From the NCBI GenBank assembly GCA_910576785.1, contig CAJTJG010000007.1:67103-131102 (forward strand): DNA of 64,000 nt, written 5' to 3'. Below are positions 1 through 8,458 of the stretch, in pieces (the first letter of the stretch is position 1; every line of letters begins with the position of its first letter). The position numbers were made by a program, and so were the translations under genes. The notes under the pieces were generated by a model. The model was not told the origin of the DNA. It saw nothing but the letters and a program-made list of their open reading frames with translations, and made no database searches. Source of the stretch: an uncultured Duncaniella sp. Lineage in GTDB: Bacteria; Bacteroidota; Bacteroidia; Bacteroidales; Muribaculaceae.

Positions 1-1
1 T

Positions 2-526
2 ACCACTGTCATTGTGTTCAGTATATGTCTTGCGTTCATCTATCTGATCCTTTGTGCTCTTTACGAAAGCCTGACTGTGCCGCTGGCTGTGATAGCGGCT
101 GTGCCTATGGGGTTGGCCGGTAGTTTTCTGTTTGCCAGATGGTGGGGGCTTGAAAACAATATCTATATGCAGATCGGTCTCATCATGCTGATAGGCTTGC
201 TGGCAAAGACTGCGATACTGCTGACTGAATATGCTACCGCTCGCCGAAAAGAGGGAATGGGGTTGCTCGCAGCGGCGATATCGGCAGCAAAGGCCCGCTT
301 CAGGCCTATAATCATGACATCGGCTACCATGGTGTTCGGAATGTTGCCTTTGATGTTCGCTACCGGTGTAGGAGCCAACGGTAATATATCGGTCGGTGTG
401 GGAACTGTAGGTGGACTTTTGTCCGGGACTCTCGCGTTGCTGTTCATGGTTCCTGTATTTTTCGTGATGTTCCAATATCTGCATGAGCGAATCATACCTA
501 AAAATAGTGTGAGGAGACGTGCATGA
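2..526 (+). CDS. RND family efflux transporter, inner-membrane subunit (3' end only)
   Basis: This is the C-terminal part of an AcrB/MexB-type proton-driven drug efflux pump. The reading frame is open from the first bases of the window, so the start lies outside it; the GTG at 14 is an internal Val codon. Visible are the membrane-helix pattern of the last transmembrane block, the LYESLTVPL segment, the GLLAKTAILLTEYA helix and the RPIIMTSATMVFGMLPL segment, all typical of the hydrophobe/amphiphile (HAE1) branch. The end, FVMFQYLHERI followed by a short basic tail, is a normal terminus for the family. No outer-membrane TolC-like gene follows, so if the operon has one it is upstream. The family assignment is firm; the substrate cannot be told. 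Confidence 0.93.
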   Translation, partial: TTVIVFSICLAFIYLILCALYESLTVPLAVIAAVPMGLAGSFLFARWWGLENNIYMQIGLIMLIGLLAKTAILLTEYATARRKEGMGLLAAAISAAKARFRPIIMTSATMVFGMLPLMFATGVGANGNISVGVGTVGGLLSGTLALLFMVPVFFVMFQYLHERIIPKNSVRRRA

Positions 527-712
527 TGCCGCTGAGATGCCGGGGCTGATGGTTCATTCGCCATCACCGATATGTCGTTCGCCATTTTGAGGTGGTACCG
601 CATATGATGCATCATGTTGATTATGAGTGATATCAACGATTGATACTTAATAGTGGGTATTTCACAGCGTGGTTAAACTACCGAACTTTGCAGCCGAAAA
701 TCGGATTAATTC

Positions 713-3088
713 ATGGCAAATTGGAGAAAATATTTGATATGTGTCATCACAGTGCTGACCTCGGTTACGGCTTATGCGAAGGGTAACACCGGTATGGTGT
801 CGGGCAAGGTGCTTTCGGGCGATGGTGAGGCTATTGATTATGCCTCAGTGTTTCTTAAGGGGACAGCATTGTCATGTACTACAAATGAAAAAGGATTGTA
901 TCATATCGCGGCTCCCCAGGGGGAGTATACGGTGGTATTCTCATCGGTAGGTTTTGAGAAATATGAGGTAAGGATAAGGATCAATGCCAATGAGCGCCGC
1001 AAGCTGAATGTGAAACTGAAACCGGTGACCCAGCTTGGCGAGGTGATAGTTGTGGGCAACCCTTTGGGTAAGGTGAAAAACTCGGCATATAATGCCACTG
1101 CGGTAAATACAAAGGATTTCGTGAATACAACGAAGACATTGAGCGAGGCGCTGAATAAGGCTCCCGGTATGAAGATCCGCGAAAGCGGTGGTGTCGGGTC
1201 GGATATGGCTGTGACAATGGACGGGTTCAGCGGCAAACATGTCAAGGTGTTTATCGATGGTGTGCCGCAGGAGGGAGTGGGCAGTTCGTTCGGACTGAAC
1301 AATATACCGGTCAATTTTGCCGACCGTATAGAGGTGTACAGAGGTGTGGTGCCTGTGGGCTTCGGCGCCGATGCCATAGGCGGTGTCATCAATATCGTCA
1401 CTCCCCGCCGTCAGCGGCGCTGGTTTGTGGATGCGTCATATTCGTTCGGCTCGTTCAATACCCACAAGTCATATGTCAATGTCGGTCAGACCTTGCGCAA
1501 TGGGTTCAAATATGAGATAAATGCGTTCCAGAACTATTCTGACAATGACTATTGGGTGGATACTCCCGTGGAGGATTTCGCCACAGGTGCTATCAACCGT
1601 AAAAAACTCGAGCATGTGAAGCGATTCAACGATACATACCATAACGAGGCCATAGTGGCAAGACTCGGTGTGGTAGACAAGCCGTGGGCTGACCGTCTGA
1701 TGTTCGGATTCACATATTCGCGGATGTATAAGGAAGTCCAGACGGGAGTAAGGCAGGAGATAGTATACGGACAGAAGCACCGCCACGGCTTTTCGCTGAT
1801 CCCGTCGCTTGAATATACAAAGCGCAATCTTGGAGTGAAGGGGCTTGACGTATCGTTCAATGCAAACTATAACCGTGATAACACCACCAATGTGGATACG
1901 GCCTCGGTGAAATACAATTGGTCAGGGCAGACGGCGCCACAGAATTCCCCTGGCGAACAGTCTTACCAAAATTCGAAAGCAGTAAACAATAACTGGACAG
2001 CGGCGGCTACTGTGAACTACCGGCTCTCGGAGCATCATGTCTTCACGGTAAACAATGTCTTCAATACGTTCAACCGTACCAACGAGGATCTGCTTACCGT
2101 TCCCCCGGGAAAAGATGAATTCTCAAAGGTGACCAGCAAGAACATAGCCGGAGCTTCTTACCGCTATATGCCAAATACCAGATTTAATATCACGGCATTC
2201 GGGAAGCAATATCATCAATATGTGTCGGGGCCTATGGCGACGTCATCATCGCAGGACGCTTATGAAATGACATCGCGGTCCATAGATTATTTCGGATATG
2301 GCGCGGCAGGAACGTGGTTTGCACCTCTCGGTCTGCAGCTGAAGGCTTCATATGAGAAAGCTTATCGCCTGCCTACGGTTGAAGAGATGTTTGGCGATGA
2401 GGATCTGGAGGTCGGCGACGTGTCGCTGAAACCGGAGTCGAGCCACAATTTCAATCTGAATCTCAGTTACAGCGCCACGTTCGGCAGCAGTATGGTATAT
2501 GCCGAGGCGGGATTGATATATCGCGATACACGCGACTATATACAGCGTAATATCATGGCTTTGAGCGGAGGAAAGTCGGCAGCGACTTATGTGAATTATG
2601 GCAAGGTGTCCACAAAGGGGATCAGTATCTCGGCCCGCTATAATTTCTCGCGATGGCTGAGTCTGGGCGGAAACTTCACCCAGATGAATGTGCGAGACAA
2701 TATGCGCACGGCCCAGGGCAGTACCGTAGGGAATATCGCTTACGGGGAGCGTATGCCAAATCTCCCGTATATGTTCGCTGATTCCGATGTGAATTTCTAT
2801 TGGCACGGACTGGGTGGACGTGGAAATGTGCTGTCTGTCTCGTACGACAATCAGTATACCCATAGTTTCTGCTACTATACGGAGAATATAGGGTCGAACA
2901 AGAGCGACTACGTTATCCCCGACCAGTTCGCACACAATGTCACAATCTCATACAGTATACGGCATGGCAGATACAATGTGTCATTTGAATGCCGTAATCT
3001 CAGCAATGCCAAGCTGTATGATAACTTCAGCCTTCAGAAGGCCGGCAGGGCATTCTATGGTAAGGTCAGGGTCTATTTCGGGAATTAG
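713..3088 (+). CDS. TonB-dependent outer-membrane receptor, XusA-like
   Basis: Outer-membrane TonB-dependent receptor of 791 residues. The signal peptide is residues 1-22. A carboxypeptidase-regulatory-like beta-sandwich follows (about 25-105), then the plug (about 110-230, with VFIDGVPQEG and IEVYRGVVPVGFGADAIGGVINI) and a beta-barrel ending in Phe-Gly-Asn. The length and the absence of SusD place it with siderophore-type receptors rather than glycan importers. It is the first gene of a three-gene operon with a DUF4374 lipoprotein and a PepSY membrane protein. That order matches XusA-XusB-XusC of Bacteroides thetaiotaomicron, which takes up enterobactin-type xenosiderophores (established for that organism). 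Here the ligand is inferred from gene order only. A weak -7-like GAACTTTG lies at 683-690. Confidence 0.9.
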   Translation: MANWRKYLICVITVLTSVTAYAKGNTGMVSGKVLSGDGEAIDYASVFLKGTALSCTTNEKGLYHIAAPQGEYTVVFSSVGFEKYEVRIRINANERRKLNVKLKPVTQLGEVIVVGNPLGKVKNSAYNATAVNTKDFVNTTKTLSEALNKAPGMKIRESGGVGSDMAVTMDGFSGKHVKVFIDGVPQEGVGSSFGLNNIPVNFADRIEVYRGVVPVGFGADAIGGVINIVTPRRQRRWFVDASYSFGSFNTHKSYVNVGQTLRNGFKYEINAFQNYSDNDYWVDTPVEDFATGAINRKKLEHVKRFNDTYHNEAIVARLGVVDKPWADRLMFGFTYSRMYKEVQTGVRQEIVYGQKHRHGFSLIPSLEYTKRNLGVKGLDVSFNANYNRDNTTNVDTASVKYNWSGQTAPQNSPGEQSYQNSKAVNNNWTAAATVNYRLSEHHVFTVNNVFNTFNRTNEDLLTVPPGKDEFSKVTSKNIAGASYRYMPNTRFNITAFGKQYHQYVSGPMATSSSQDAYEMTSRSIDYFGYGAAGTWFAPLGLQLKASYEKAYRLPTVEEMFGDEDLEVGDVSLKPESSHNFNLNLSYSATFGSSMVYAEAGLIYRDTRDYIQRNIMALSGGKSAATYVNYGKVSTKGISISARYNFSRWLSLGGNFTQMNVRDNMRTAQGSTVGNIAYGERMPNLPYMFADSDVNFYWHGLGGRGNVLSVSYDNQYTHSFCYYTENIGSNKSDYVIPDQFAHNVTISYSIRHGRYNVSFECRNLSNAKLYDNFSLQKAGRAFYGKVRVYFGN

Positions 3089-3153
3089 AGGGGATTGTTT
3101 CAGTAACCTTTCTGAGAGAATAAAAAGCAAAAATCACATATATACGTATCAAC

Positions 3154-4557
3154 ATGACATTTGTAAATTCGATGTATCGATCACTTGCTGCGGCTGTGAT
3201 CCCTGCCATGATCCTGTGTGGCTGCTCTGACAGCGACGAGCCTACCGGTGCAGGCAATGAGAGCGATGGTGGCGGCAAGTTCGTTTTCGCCACAACGATC
3301 AACAGTTCTAAAGGAACGGCCTACGACCTTATAACGGGGGCGTCGATCGACGAGGGTGTTCTCACTACCATAGACAACGGTCTGCTTAATACCGGCGCCA
3401 CGCAATGGGTGTTTCATAAGAACTATCTGTATGCTCTGACCTACAATCAGGGTAATGCCGGAACCACACGCAGCTATATACTTGGCAGTGATGGTGAGAT
3501 GAGGGCCCGCGATGTGGAGTATCGCATAAGCCGTTTCTCCTCCTACGGCACGTACAATGACGATATCATCACCATGTCGACGGGTGACGGTCCGGCCGCA
3601 CTTGCTGATGCGCAGGGTTTTCTGCCGAAGACGCTTCTGATAACATATCTGAATGTGGTCAGCGAGACTTCCCGCAGCAACGACACCTCTACAGGAGCGT
3701 ATTCAATGGAGAATTTTCTCGGCAACGGTGAGTATGTGACTCTGGCCGGAGCTGAGCAGAGCGGATCCAGACTGTATTGCGGTGCGGTACCGATGGGGTT
3801 GAGCCAGTATGGTGTAGCTTACGAAAACCGTAAGTGGGTGCGTCCGGGATTCGAGCATCTGGTGCATGAGGAGGCCGGAGGAAGCGGTTCGGGATCCTAT
3901 AAGGCTGGAGAGCTTGTGGGAACACAGTATCCTGACGAATGTTGGGTGGCGATCTATGACAATGAGAGCATGACGGATCCGATACTTGCCAAGACCGACC
4001 GTATAAGCACCCCTTGCGGCCGCTACCGTTCGCAATACTATCAGACGGTATGGGCCACTGACAATGGAGATATCTATGTATTCTCGTCCAGCTATGCCAA
4101 GACTATGACTGATGCCGGGCAGAGAACGAAACTTCCTGCCGGTGTGTGCCGTATCCCAGCGGGGAGCACATCGTTTGACGACTATTATTGCAATATAGAG
4201 GCTCAGACTCCTGGTGGTGACAGATCGTTCATGCGTTGCTGGCCCGCCGGCGGTGATTGCTTCCTGATGGTCATGTATGACCGCTCGCTGACCGAGAAGA
4301 ATCCCGTGGCTACGGAGCTTGCGGTTTTCGATGCCGGATCTAAGAAACTCACTTATGTGACCGGTCTGCCCGAGAATGTATCCTCGATAGGAAAAACAGT
4401 GTATGTCCAGAATGGAAACGTATACATACCCGTGAATGTGGAAAACGAGGATCCTGCCATCTATGCTATAAATACTTCATCGGCCAAGGCGGTAAAGGGT
4501 GTGACGGTCAAGGCGACGGAAATAAACGGTTTCGGCTATCTCTCACCTGCAGAATGA
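3154..4557 (+). CDS. DUF4374 surface lipoprotein, XusB-like
   Basis: A 467-residue lipoprotein. The signal peptide ends in the lipobox LCGC (Cys at about 23), followed by a Ser/Asp/Gly-rich linker that often accompanies surface export in Bacteroidetes. The rest looks like a beta-propeller of repeated beta-rich blades (for example VWATDNGDIYVFSSSYAKT and GKTVYVQNGNVYIPV), as expected for DUF4374. In the Xus system the DUF4374 lipoprotein binds the ferric siderophore at the surface beside the TonB receptor. The gene starts 65 bp after the receptor gene and ends 7 bp before the PepSY gene, so co-transcription is very likely. The siderophore role is inferred; the family call is strong. Confidence 0.85.
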   Translation: MTFVNSMYRSLAAAVIPAMILCGCSDSDEPTGAGNESDGGGKFVFATTINSSKGTAYDLITGASIDEGVLTTIDNGLLNTGATQWVFHKNYLYALTYNQGNAGTTRSYILGSDGEMRARDVEYRISRFSSYGTYNDDIITMSTGDGPAALADAQGFLPKTLLITYLNVVSETSRSNDTSTGAYSMENFLGNGEYVTLAGAEQSGSRLYCGAVPMGLSQYGVAYENRKWVRPGFEHLVHEEAGGSGSGSYKAGELVGTQYPDECWVAIYDNESMTDPILAKTDRISTPCGRYRSQYYQTVWATDNGDIYVFSSSYAKTMTDAGQRTKLPAGVCRIPAGSTSFDDYYCNIEAQTPGGDRSFMRCWPAGGDCFLMVMYDRSLTEKNPVATELAVFDAGSKKLTYVTGLPENVSSIGKTVYVQNGNVYIPVNVENEDPAIYAINTSSAKAVKGVTVKATEINGFGYLSPAE

Positions 4558-4564
4558 TATTCTT

Positions 4565-5761
4565 ATGATAAAGCTTTTCAGAAAAATCCATCTCTGGCTG
4601 TCAGTGCCTTTCGGGATCATAGTGACTCTGGTCTGTCTTTCAGGAGCAATGCTCATATTCGAGCCGGAGGTCACGCGTGCAATGAAGAGGGATGTGTACT
4701 ATGTGGCATCGTCCGATACCGCTCCGCTGCCTATGGCGGAACTTATGGAAACCGTGAAGGCCACTCTGCCGGACAGCGTTTCGATCAGTGGTGTGACCGT
4801 GTTCAAGGATGCATCGCGCACTTATCAGGTGAATCTCTCCAAGCCGCGTCGGGCATCGTTGTTCATCGATCAGTATTCGGGAGAGATAACAGGACGGTAT
4901 GAGCGTCTTGGCTTTTTCTCGGTGATGTTCAAGCTTCACCGGTGGCTGCTGGATAGTGCGAATCCTCACGGCGAGGGGCTTAAGGTGGGCAAGACGCTGG
5001 TTGGTGTCTCCACACTGGTATTTGTGATAGCCTTGATAACTGGAGTAGTGATATGGTGGCCTCATGCGCGGAAAAATCTCGGTAAGAGCCTCTCAATCTC
5101 TTTCTCAAAAGGTTGGAAGGGATTCTGGAAAGGTCTCCATGTGGCAGGAGGCATGTATGCTCTTGTGTTGGTGCTTGCTATGGCGCTGACAGGTCTCACA
5201 TGGTCGTTCGACTGGTATCGCACAGCATTTTATGCTGTATGTGGAGTGGAGCATACGCCACGTACTTTCGGTCAATCGTCAGATAGGGCAAACGGTGAAA
5301 AGAGACGTCATGGGGGTGGAAAACGTCATGACGGAAGAAACAGGCATGAGGGTGGCGACCGACGGGAAGGTGGCCGCCGTCATTCGGAATTCGGACGTTG
5401 GCAGCAGGTGTATGATGAGCTGAGGTCAAAGAATCCGGATGCACCGCAGATCACGATAAGTCCGGAAAGTGCATCGGTCACACTCGGTACATATGGCAAT
5501 GGCCGTGCCGCAGACCGATATGAGTTCAATCGCCGTTCGGGCGAGGTATCGCTGACCACCGGATATGACGACGCGAACGAGGCCGATAAACTGCGAGGCT
5601 GGATATATTCGATCCATACAGGAAGTCTTGGCGGTATGATCACCCGTATCTTGTGGCTGCTCGGCGCACTGCTCGGTGCATCACTGCCATTGACAGGTTA
5701 TTATATATGGATAAAGCATCTTCTCAAAAAGAAGGAGTCGCATCCGGGGCATCGACAGTAG
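4565..5761 (+). CDS. PepSY-associated transmembrane protein, XusC-like ferric reductase candidate
   Basis: A 398-residue inner-membrane protein of the PepSY_TM family. Predicted helices are at about 12-32, 140-165, 195-220 and 355-380, with PepSY-type periplasmic stretches between them. The first helix carries RKIHLWLSVPFG and a later one FKLHRWLL; such membrane His residues could bind haem. Family members in siderophore loci are thought to reduce or release iron in the periplasm. An unusual run at about 240-278 is very rich in His, Arg, Gly and Lys (for example RRHGGGKRHDGRNRHEGGDR) and could bind metal. Start ATG at 4565, 7 bp after the DUF4374 gene; last gene of the operon before the hairpin at 5821-5890. 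Confidence 0.88.
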   Translation: MIKLFRKIHLWLSVPFGIIVTLVCLSGAMLIFEPEVTRAMKRDVYYVASSDTAPLPMAELMETVKATLPDSVSISGVTVFKDASRTYQVNLSKPRRASLFIDQYSGEITGRYERLGFFSVMFKLHRWLLDSANPHGEGLKVGKTLVGVSTLVFVIALITGVVIWWPHARKNLGKSLSISFSKGWKGFWKGLHVAGGMYALVLVLAMALTGLTWSFDWYRTAFYAVCGVEHTPRTFGQSSDRANGEKRRHGGGKRHDGRNRHEGGDRREGGRRHSEFGRWQQVYDELRSKNPDAPQITISPESASVTLGTYGNGRAADRYEFNRRSGEVSLTTGYDDANEADKLRGWIYSIHTGSLGGMITRILWLLGALLGASLPLTGYYIWIKHLLKKKESHPGHRQ

Positions 5762-5820
5762 ATATCCGGTATTCTGACGTAAGACGCTGGAAGAATAACG
5801 AAAATCATATGGAAGCTGAC

Positions 5821-5890
5821 TGAGTAATAATTGACAGGGGCGGTGTATCAAAATACAGAAAGATACACCGCCCCTGTCAATTATTACTCA
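5821..5890. terminator. 29-bp perfect-stem hairpin between convergent genes
   Basis: Left arm 5821-5849 and right arm 5862-5890 are perfect reverse complements of 29 bp, with a 12-base loop (5850-5861) that reads CAAAATACAGAA together with its flanking base. It lies between the convergent siderophore-type operon and the cupin gene and is best read as a bidirectional terminator. Hairpins sharing the CAAAATACAGAA word occur at 29204-29270 and 48274-48339. Confidence 0.75.
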
Positions 5891-5900
5891 GCTGCATCGG

Positions 5901-6311
5901 TCAGAGTCGATTCTCTCTTTCCGTGATTTCGGCATCGGTCATGGTGTAGCCGCCGAGCGACCCTTCCTTTGCCTGAATGCAGATATAGGTCAGAGGTTCG
6001 GCTGACGTACACTTGAGGTTGCGGTCGCTGTTTGTGGCGACCCTGATCACGGAACCTTCCGCGATATCGAACACGTCGTCGTTGACCTGGAATTTACCAT
6101 GGCCGCTGAGTATGATGTAGTTTTCCTCGTTGGCCTTATGGCTGTGGAAGAAGGGAACGGCGGCTCCTGTGGGTAATGTCCCGAAGGATATCTCGCAGGA
6201 TGTGGCGCCGGTGGCGTCCTTAACGAACTGTTTTCCTTCGAAACCGTGTATGGCTCCGACTGTGGCGTGGGCAAATTTATCACCTTTGTTCAATAGTTTC
6301 ACTTCATTCAT
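5901..6311 (-). CDS. Cupin-domain protein
   Basis: A 136-residue single-domain protein with a conserved beta-barrel cupin. Motif 1 is visible at about 55-75 (FHSHKANEENYIILSGHGKF, with His, His and Glu as metal ligands) and motif 2 near 80-100 (DIAEGSVIRVATNSDRNLKC). Small cupins of this kind bind a metal and often a small reactive metabolite; the substrate is unknown. The gene is divergent from an HxlR-type regulator, a common arrangement for stress or quinone/aldehyde-responsive pairs. It is probably transcribed from the promoter at 6386-6416 and ends at the long hairpin 5821-5890. Confidence 0.85.
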   Translation of the reverse strand: MNEVKLLNKGDKFAHATVGAIHGFEGKQFVKDATGATSCEISFGTLPTGAAVPFFHSHKANEENYIILSGHGKFQVNDDVFDIAEGSVIRVATNSDRNLKCTSAEPLTYICIQAKEGSLGGYTMTDAEITERENRL

Positions 6312-6323
6312 GATCCGGTTATT

Positions 6324-6355
6324 TTTGATTGTTGCGATAAAATTTATTAACTTTG
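6324..6355 (+). promoter_or_regulatory. Bacteroidetes-type promoter for the HxlR gene
   Basis: TTTG at 6324-6327, 20 bp, then TAACTTTG at 6348-6355, matching TTTG-N19/20-TAnnTTTG. It reads toward the HxlR gene and predicts a leader of roughly 105 nt. Confidence 0.6.
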
Positions 6356-6385
6356 CGGCGGTAAGCCACTTTCGTTTTGATAGTG

Positions 6386-6416
6386 CAAAGTTAATGTCAA
6401 ATCATCGTATATGCAA
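6386..6416 (-). promoter_or_regulatory. Bacteroidetes-type promoter for the cupin gene
   Basis: On the minus strand, TTG (6414-6416), 20 bp, then TAACTTTG (6386-6393). It reads toward the cupin gene. Its predicted start lies inside the region transcribed from the plus-strand promoter at 6324-6355, so the two transcripts would overlap by about 20 nt at their 5' ends. Confidence 0.6.
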
Positions 6417-6437
6417 GACGTTACGAAGATGTAAGAT

Positions 6438-6455
6438 ACTTACCTTGAGGTAACT
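6438..6455. promoter_or_regulatory. Candidate HxlR operator (imperfect palindrome)
   Basis: ACTTACC-TTGA-GGTAACT: 7-bp arms with one mismatch, just upstream of the regulator's start codon. HxlR-type dimers usually bind short palindromes of the form TTAC...GTAA. It is inferred to be the regulator's own site, and it would block the leader of its gene. Confidence 0.4.
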
Positions 6456-6465
6456 GATTTTGAAA

Positions 6466-6828
6466 ATGAAGCCATTACAGTTGGAAGAAAATTTAAAAAA
6501 ATACACTTGTTTGTCGGATTGTCCGGTGAGAAATGTCATATCCCGCTTCACGGGTAAGTGGTCGATGCTCGTGCTGTGTGTGTTGGCCGAAAACGAGGCC
6601 ACACGTTTCAATGCCATCGGCAAGGCTATCCCGGATATATCTCCAAAGGTGCTGACCGATACGCTCAAGCATCTTGAGGCGGACGGGTTGGTGTCGCGTA
6701 AACTGTATGCAGAGATACCTCCGCGTGTGGAGTATTCGCTGACCGAGCTTGGGAGAAGCCTTATGCCGGTGTTCGGTGAGCTTATATCGTGGGCTGTGAC
6801 GAATTTCGACAAAATAGTGCGGCGATGA
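6466..6828 (+). CDS. HxlR-type winged-helix transcriptional regulator
   Basis: About 120 residues, the full length of the HxlR/MarR-like family. Conserved features are the N-terminal Cys-Pro (CPVRNVISRFTGKWSMLVL), the helix-turn-helix with ISPKVLTDTLKHLEADGLV, and the wing YAEIPPRVEYSLTELG. The Cys of CPVR corresponds to the redox- or electrophile-sensing Cys of several family members (YodB, HypR). The start chosen is the ATG at 6466; a TTG two codons upstream is also in frame. The gene is divergent from the cupin gene, which it probably controls, and its stop overlaps the start of the DUF5131 gene (ATGA). Confidence 0.9.
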   Translation: MKPLQLEENLKKYTCLSDCPVRNVISRFTGKWSMLVLCVLAENEATRFNAIGKAIPDISPKVLTDTLKHLEADGLVSRKLYAEIPPRVEYSLTELGRSLMPVFGELISWAVTNFDKIVRR

Positions 6829-7688
6829 TAATCTGGAATCCATGGCACGGATGCAGGAAGGTGAGTGAGGGCTGCGATCATTGCTATATGTATTATCTCG
6901 ATGGCAAGCGAGGCATAGATACCTCGCGTGTGGTGCGTACAGGTAGTTTCAATCTTCCGTTGCAGCGTGACCGCCACGGCAACTACAAACTGAGATCGGG
7001 GATGCAGCTGTATGTGGGGCTATCGACAGATTTTTTCGTGGAGGAGGCTGACGAATGGAGGCCGAGAGTGTGGCAGATGATGCGCCTCAGACGGGACATC
7101 GCCTTCCGATTGCTGACAAAGAGGGCCGGACGCATACAGAGCTGCCTACCACCCGACTGGGGGGAAGGGTATGGCAATGTGATGATCTCCGTGACCTGTG
7201 AGAATCAGCGTCGTGCCGATGAGCGTCTGCCGGTGTTGCTTGACCTGCCGGCGAGACACAAGGGTTTTATGGCGGCGCCGTTTATAGGTGCCATAGATGC
7301 CGGAAGGTATCTGGGCAGCGGGCAGATAGAGGAGGTGATATGCGGTGGTGAGAATTATGATGGAGCCCATCCGTGTCATTATGAGTGGGTGAAGTCACTG
7401 TCCGAGCAGTGTGAGCGTCACGACGTGACCTTCAACTTCATCGAGACCGGGACGGTGTTTGTGAAAGATAACAGAATCTACAGGATCCCGTCCAAGCATG
7501 TCCAAAGCCGTCAGGCCCTTAAATCGGGATTGAGCCATTACAATGGCAAGCCTGTGTTTGACCTTGACACATCGGGTGATACTCTTTTCGGCGCTACGGA
7601 CTACATACCGTCCTTCAGGAAGGAGTGCTCGCACTGTGGCTCGCGCATGACCTGCAACGGATGTTCGGGCTGTGGCAATTGCTCATGA
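6825..7688 (+). CDS. DUF5131 (phage Gp37/Gp68-type) Cys-rich protein
   Basis: From the ATG at 6825, which overlaps the stop of the HxlR gene, the product is 287 residues and opens with IIWNPWHGCRKVSEGCDHCY. The closely spaced Cys residues (GCxxxSxGCxxCY) are the family hallmark and resemble an iron-sulfur ligand set. The C-terminus has a second Cys cluster (CSHCGSRMTCNGCSGCGNC), suggesting zinc or another cluster. The family is carried by phages and bacteria; no reaction is established to my knowledge. Translational coupling to the regulator is unusual and suggests co-regulation with the redox- or electrophile-responsive unit. Family identity is good; function is unknown. Confidence 0.8.
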   Translation: MIIWNPWHGCRKVSEGCDHCYMYYLDGKRGIDTSRVVRTGSFNLPLQRDRHGNYKLRSGMQLYVGLSTDFFVEEADEWRPRVWQMMRLRRDIAFRLLTKRAGRIQSCLPPDWGEGYGNVMISVTCENQRRADERLPVLLDLPARHKGFMAAPFIGAIDAGRYLGSGQIEEVICGGENYDGAHPCHYEWVKSLSEQCERHDVTFNFIETGTVFVKDNRIYRIPSKHVQSRQALKSGLSHYNGKPVFDLDTSGDTLFGATDYIPSFRKECSHCGSRMTCNGCSGCGNCS

Positions 7689-7732
7689 ATATTTTAATAC
7701 GCCGCCGTCTTGATCTACGCAGGAAGCCGGCG

Positions 7733-8422
7733 TCAGGAGAGCTGGGCTGTCACGTCATTCGAGTACTGTCTTCCGATCGGCAGCACCTTGCCGTTCTTCA
7801 ATATGACTTCCCTTTTGTTGAAGCTCCTTACTTTGGATCGCTGTATTATGAATGAGCGGTGTATCCTTATGAAGTCCTTTTCGGGCAATTGGTTGCCTAT
7901 GTTTTTCAGTATCACACGGGATACGGTGCAGACATCGTTTTCACGGTATATCTTCACATATCCCTCCATGGCTTCTATGTAGAGTATCTCGGTGAGTGGT
8001 ATGTGTACATTGTTGTATTCTTCCTTGACCAAAATGCCCTGATCGTGTTCCGGCATGTTTCCTCTGATCCTGCGCAGGGCTTTAGAGAAGGCAGTCTGGA
8101 ATCGTGTGAATGCAAACGGTTTGTGGAGATAGTCGACGGCATCGAGCTCGAAACCCTCCAGAGCATATTCAAGATAGGCTGTGGTGAAAATGAAGCATGT
8201 GTCCTCCGGTAGCTGGGAGGCTATGGTCAGGCCGTTGATATTTTCCATCTCAATGTCGAGAAATGCGATCTGAGGCTTTTCCCTCCTTATCATCTCTATA
8301 CCCAGGGCCGGATCGGAAAATACAGAAAGCTCAATTCCACCTATACGTTGACAGAATTTCTCGATGACGTCAAGGGCGAGCGGTTCGTCATCGATAGCCA
8401 CGCATTTGATTTTGTTTTCCAT
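7733..8422 (-). CDS. LytTR-family response regulator
   Basis: A 229-residue response regulator. The N-terminal receiver domain has the acidic pair DDE at 11-13, the phospho-acceptor Asp at about 56 (FLDIEM), TTAY and a KPF loop. It is followed by a LytTR DNA-binding domain (about 130-229, with ILYIEAMEGYVKIY and IRIHRSFIIQRSKV). It follows the sensor kinase gene by 36 bp on the same strand, so the two form a cognate LytS/LytR-like pair. The regulated genes are not evident; the divergent lipoprotein and SusC/SusD unit at 9795-15726 is the nearest candidate. Confidence 0.93.
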   Translation of the reverse strand: MENKIKCVAIDDEPLALDVIEKFCQRIGGIELSVFSDPALGIEMIRREKPQIAFLDIEMENINGLTIASQLPEDTCFIFTTAYLEYALEGFELDAVDYLHKPFAFTRFQTAFSKALRRIRGNMPEHDQGILVKEEYNNVHIPLTEILYIEAMEGYVKIYRENDVCTVSRVILKNIGNQLPEKDFIRIHRSFIIQRSKVRSFNKREVILKNGKVLPIGRQYSNDVTAQLS

Positions 8423-8458
8423 AAGATCTTGGTTCGGAGATTGTCATTAAAACAATCT

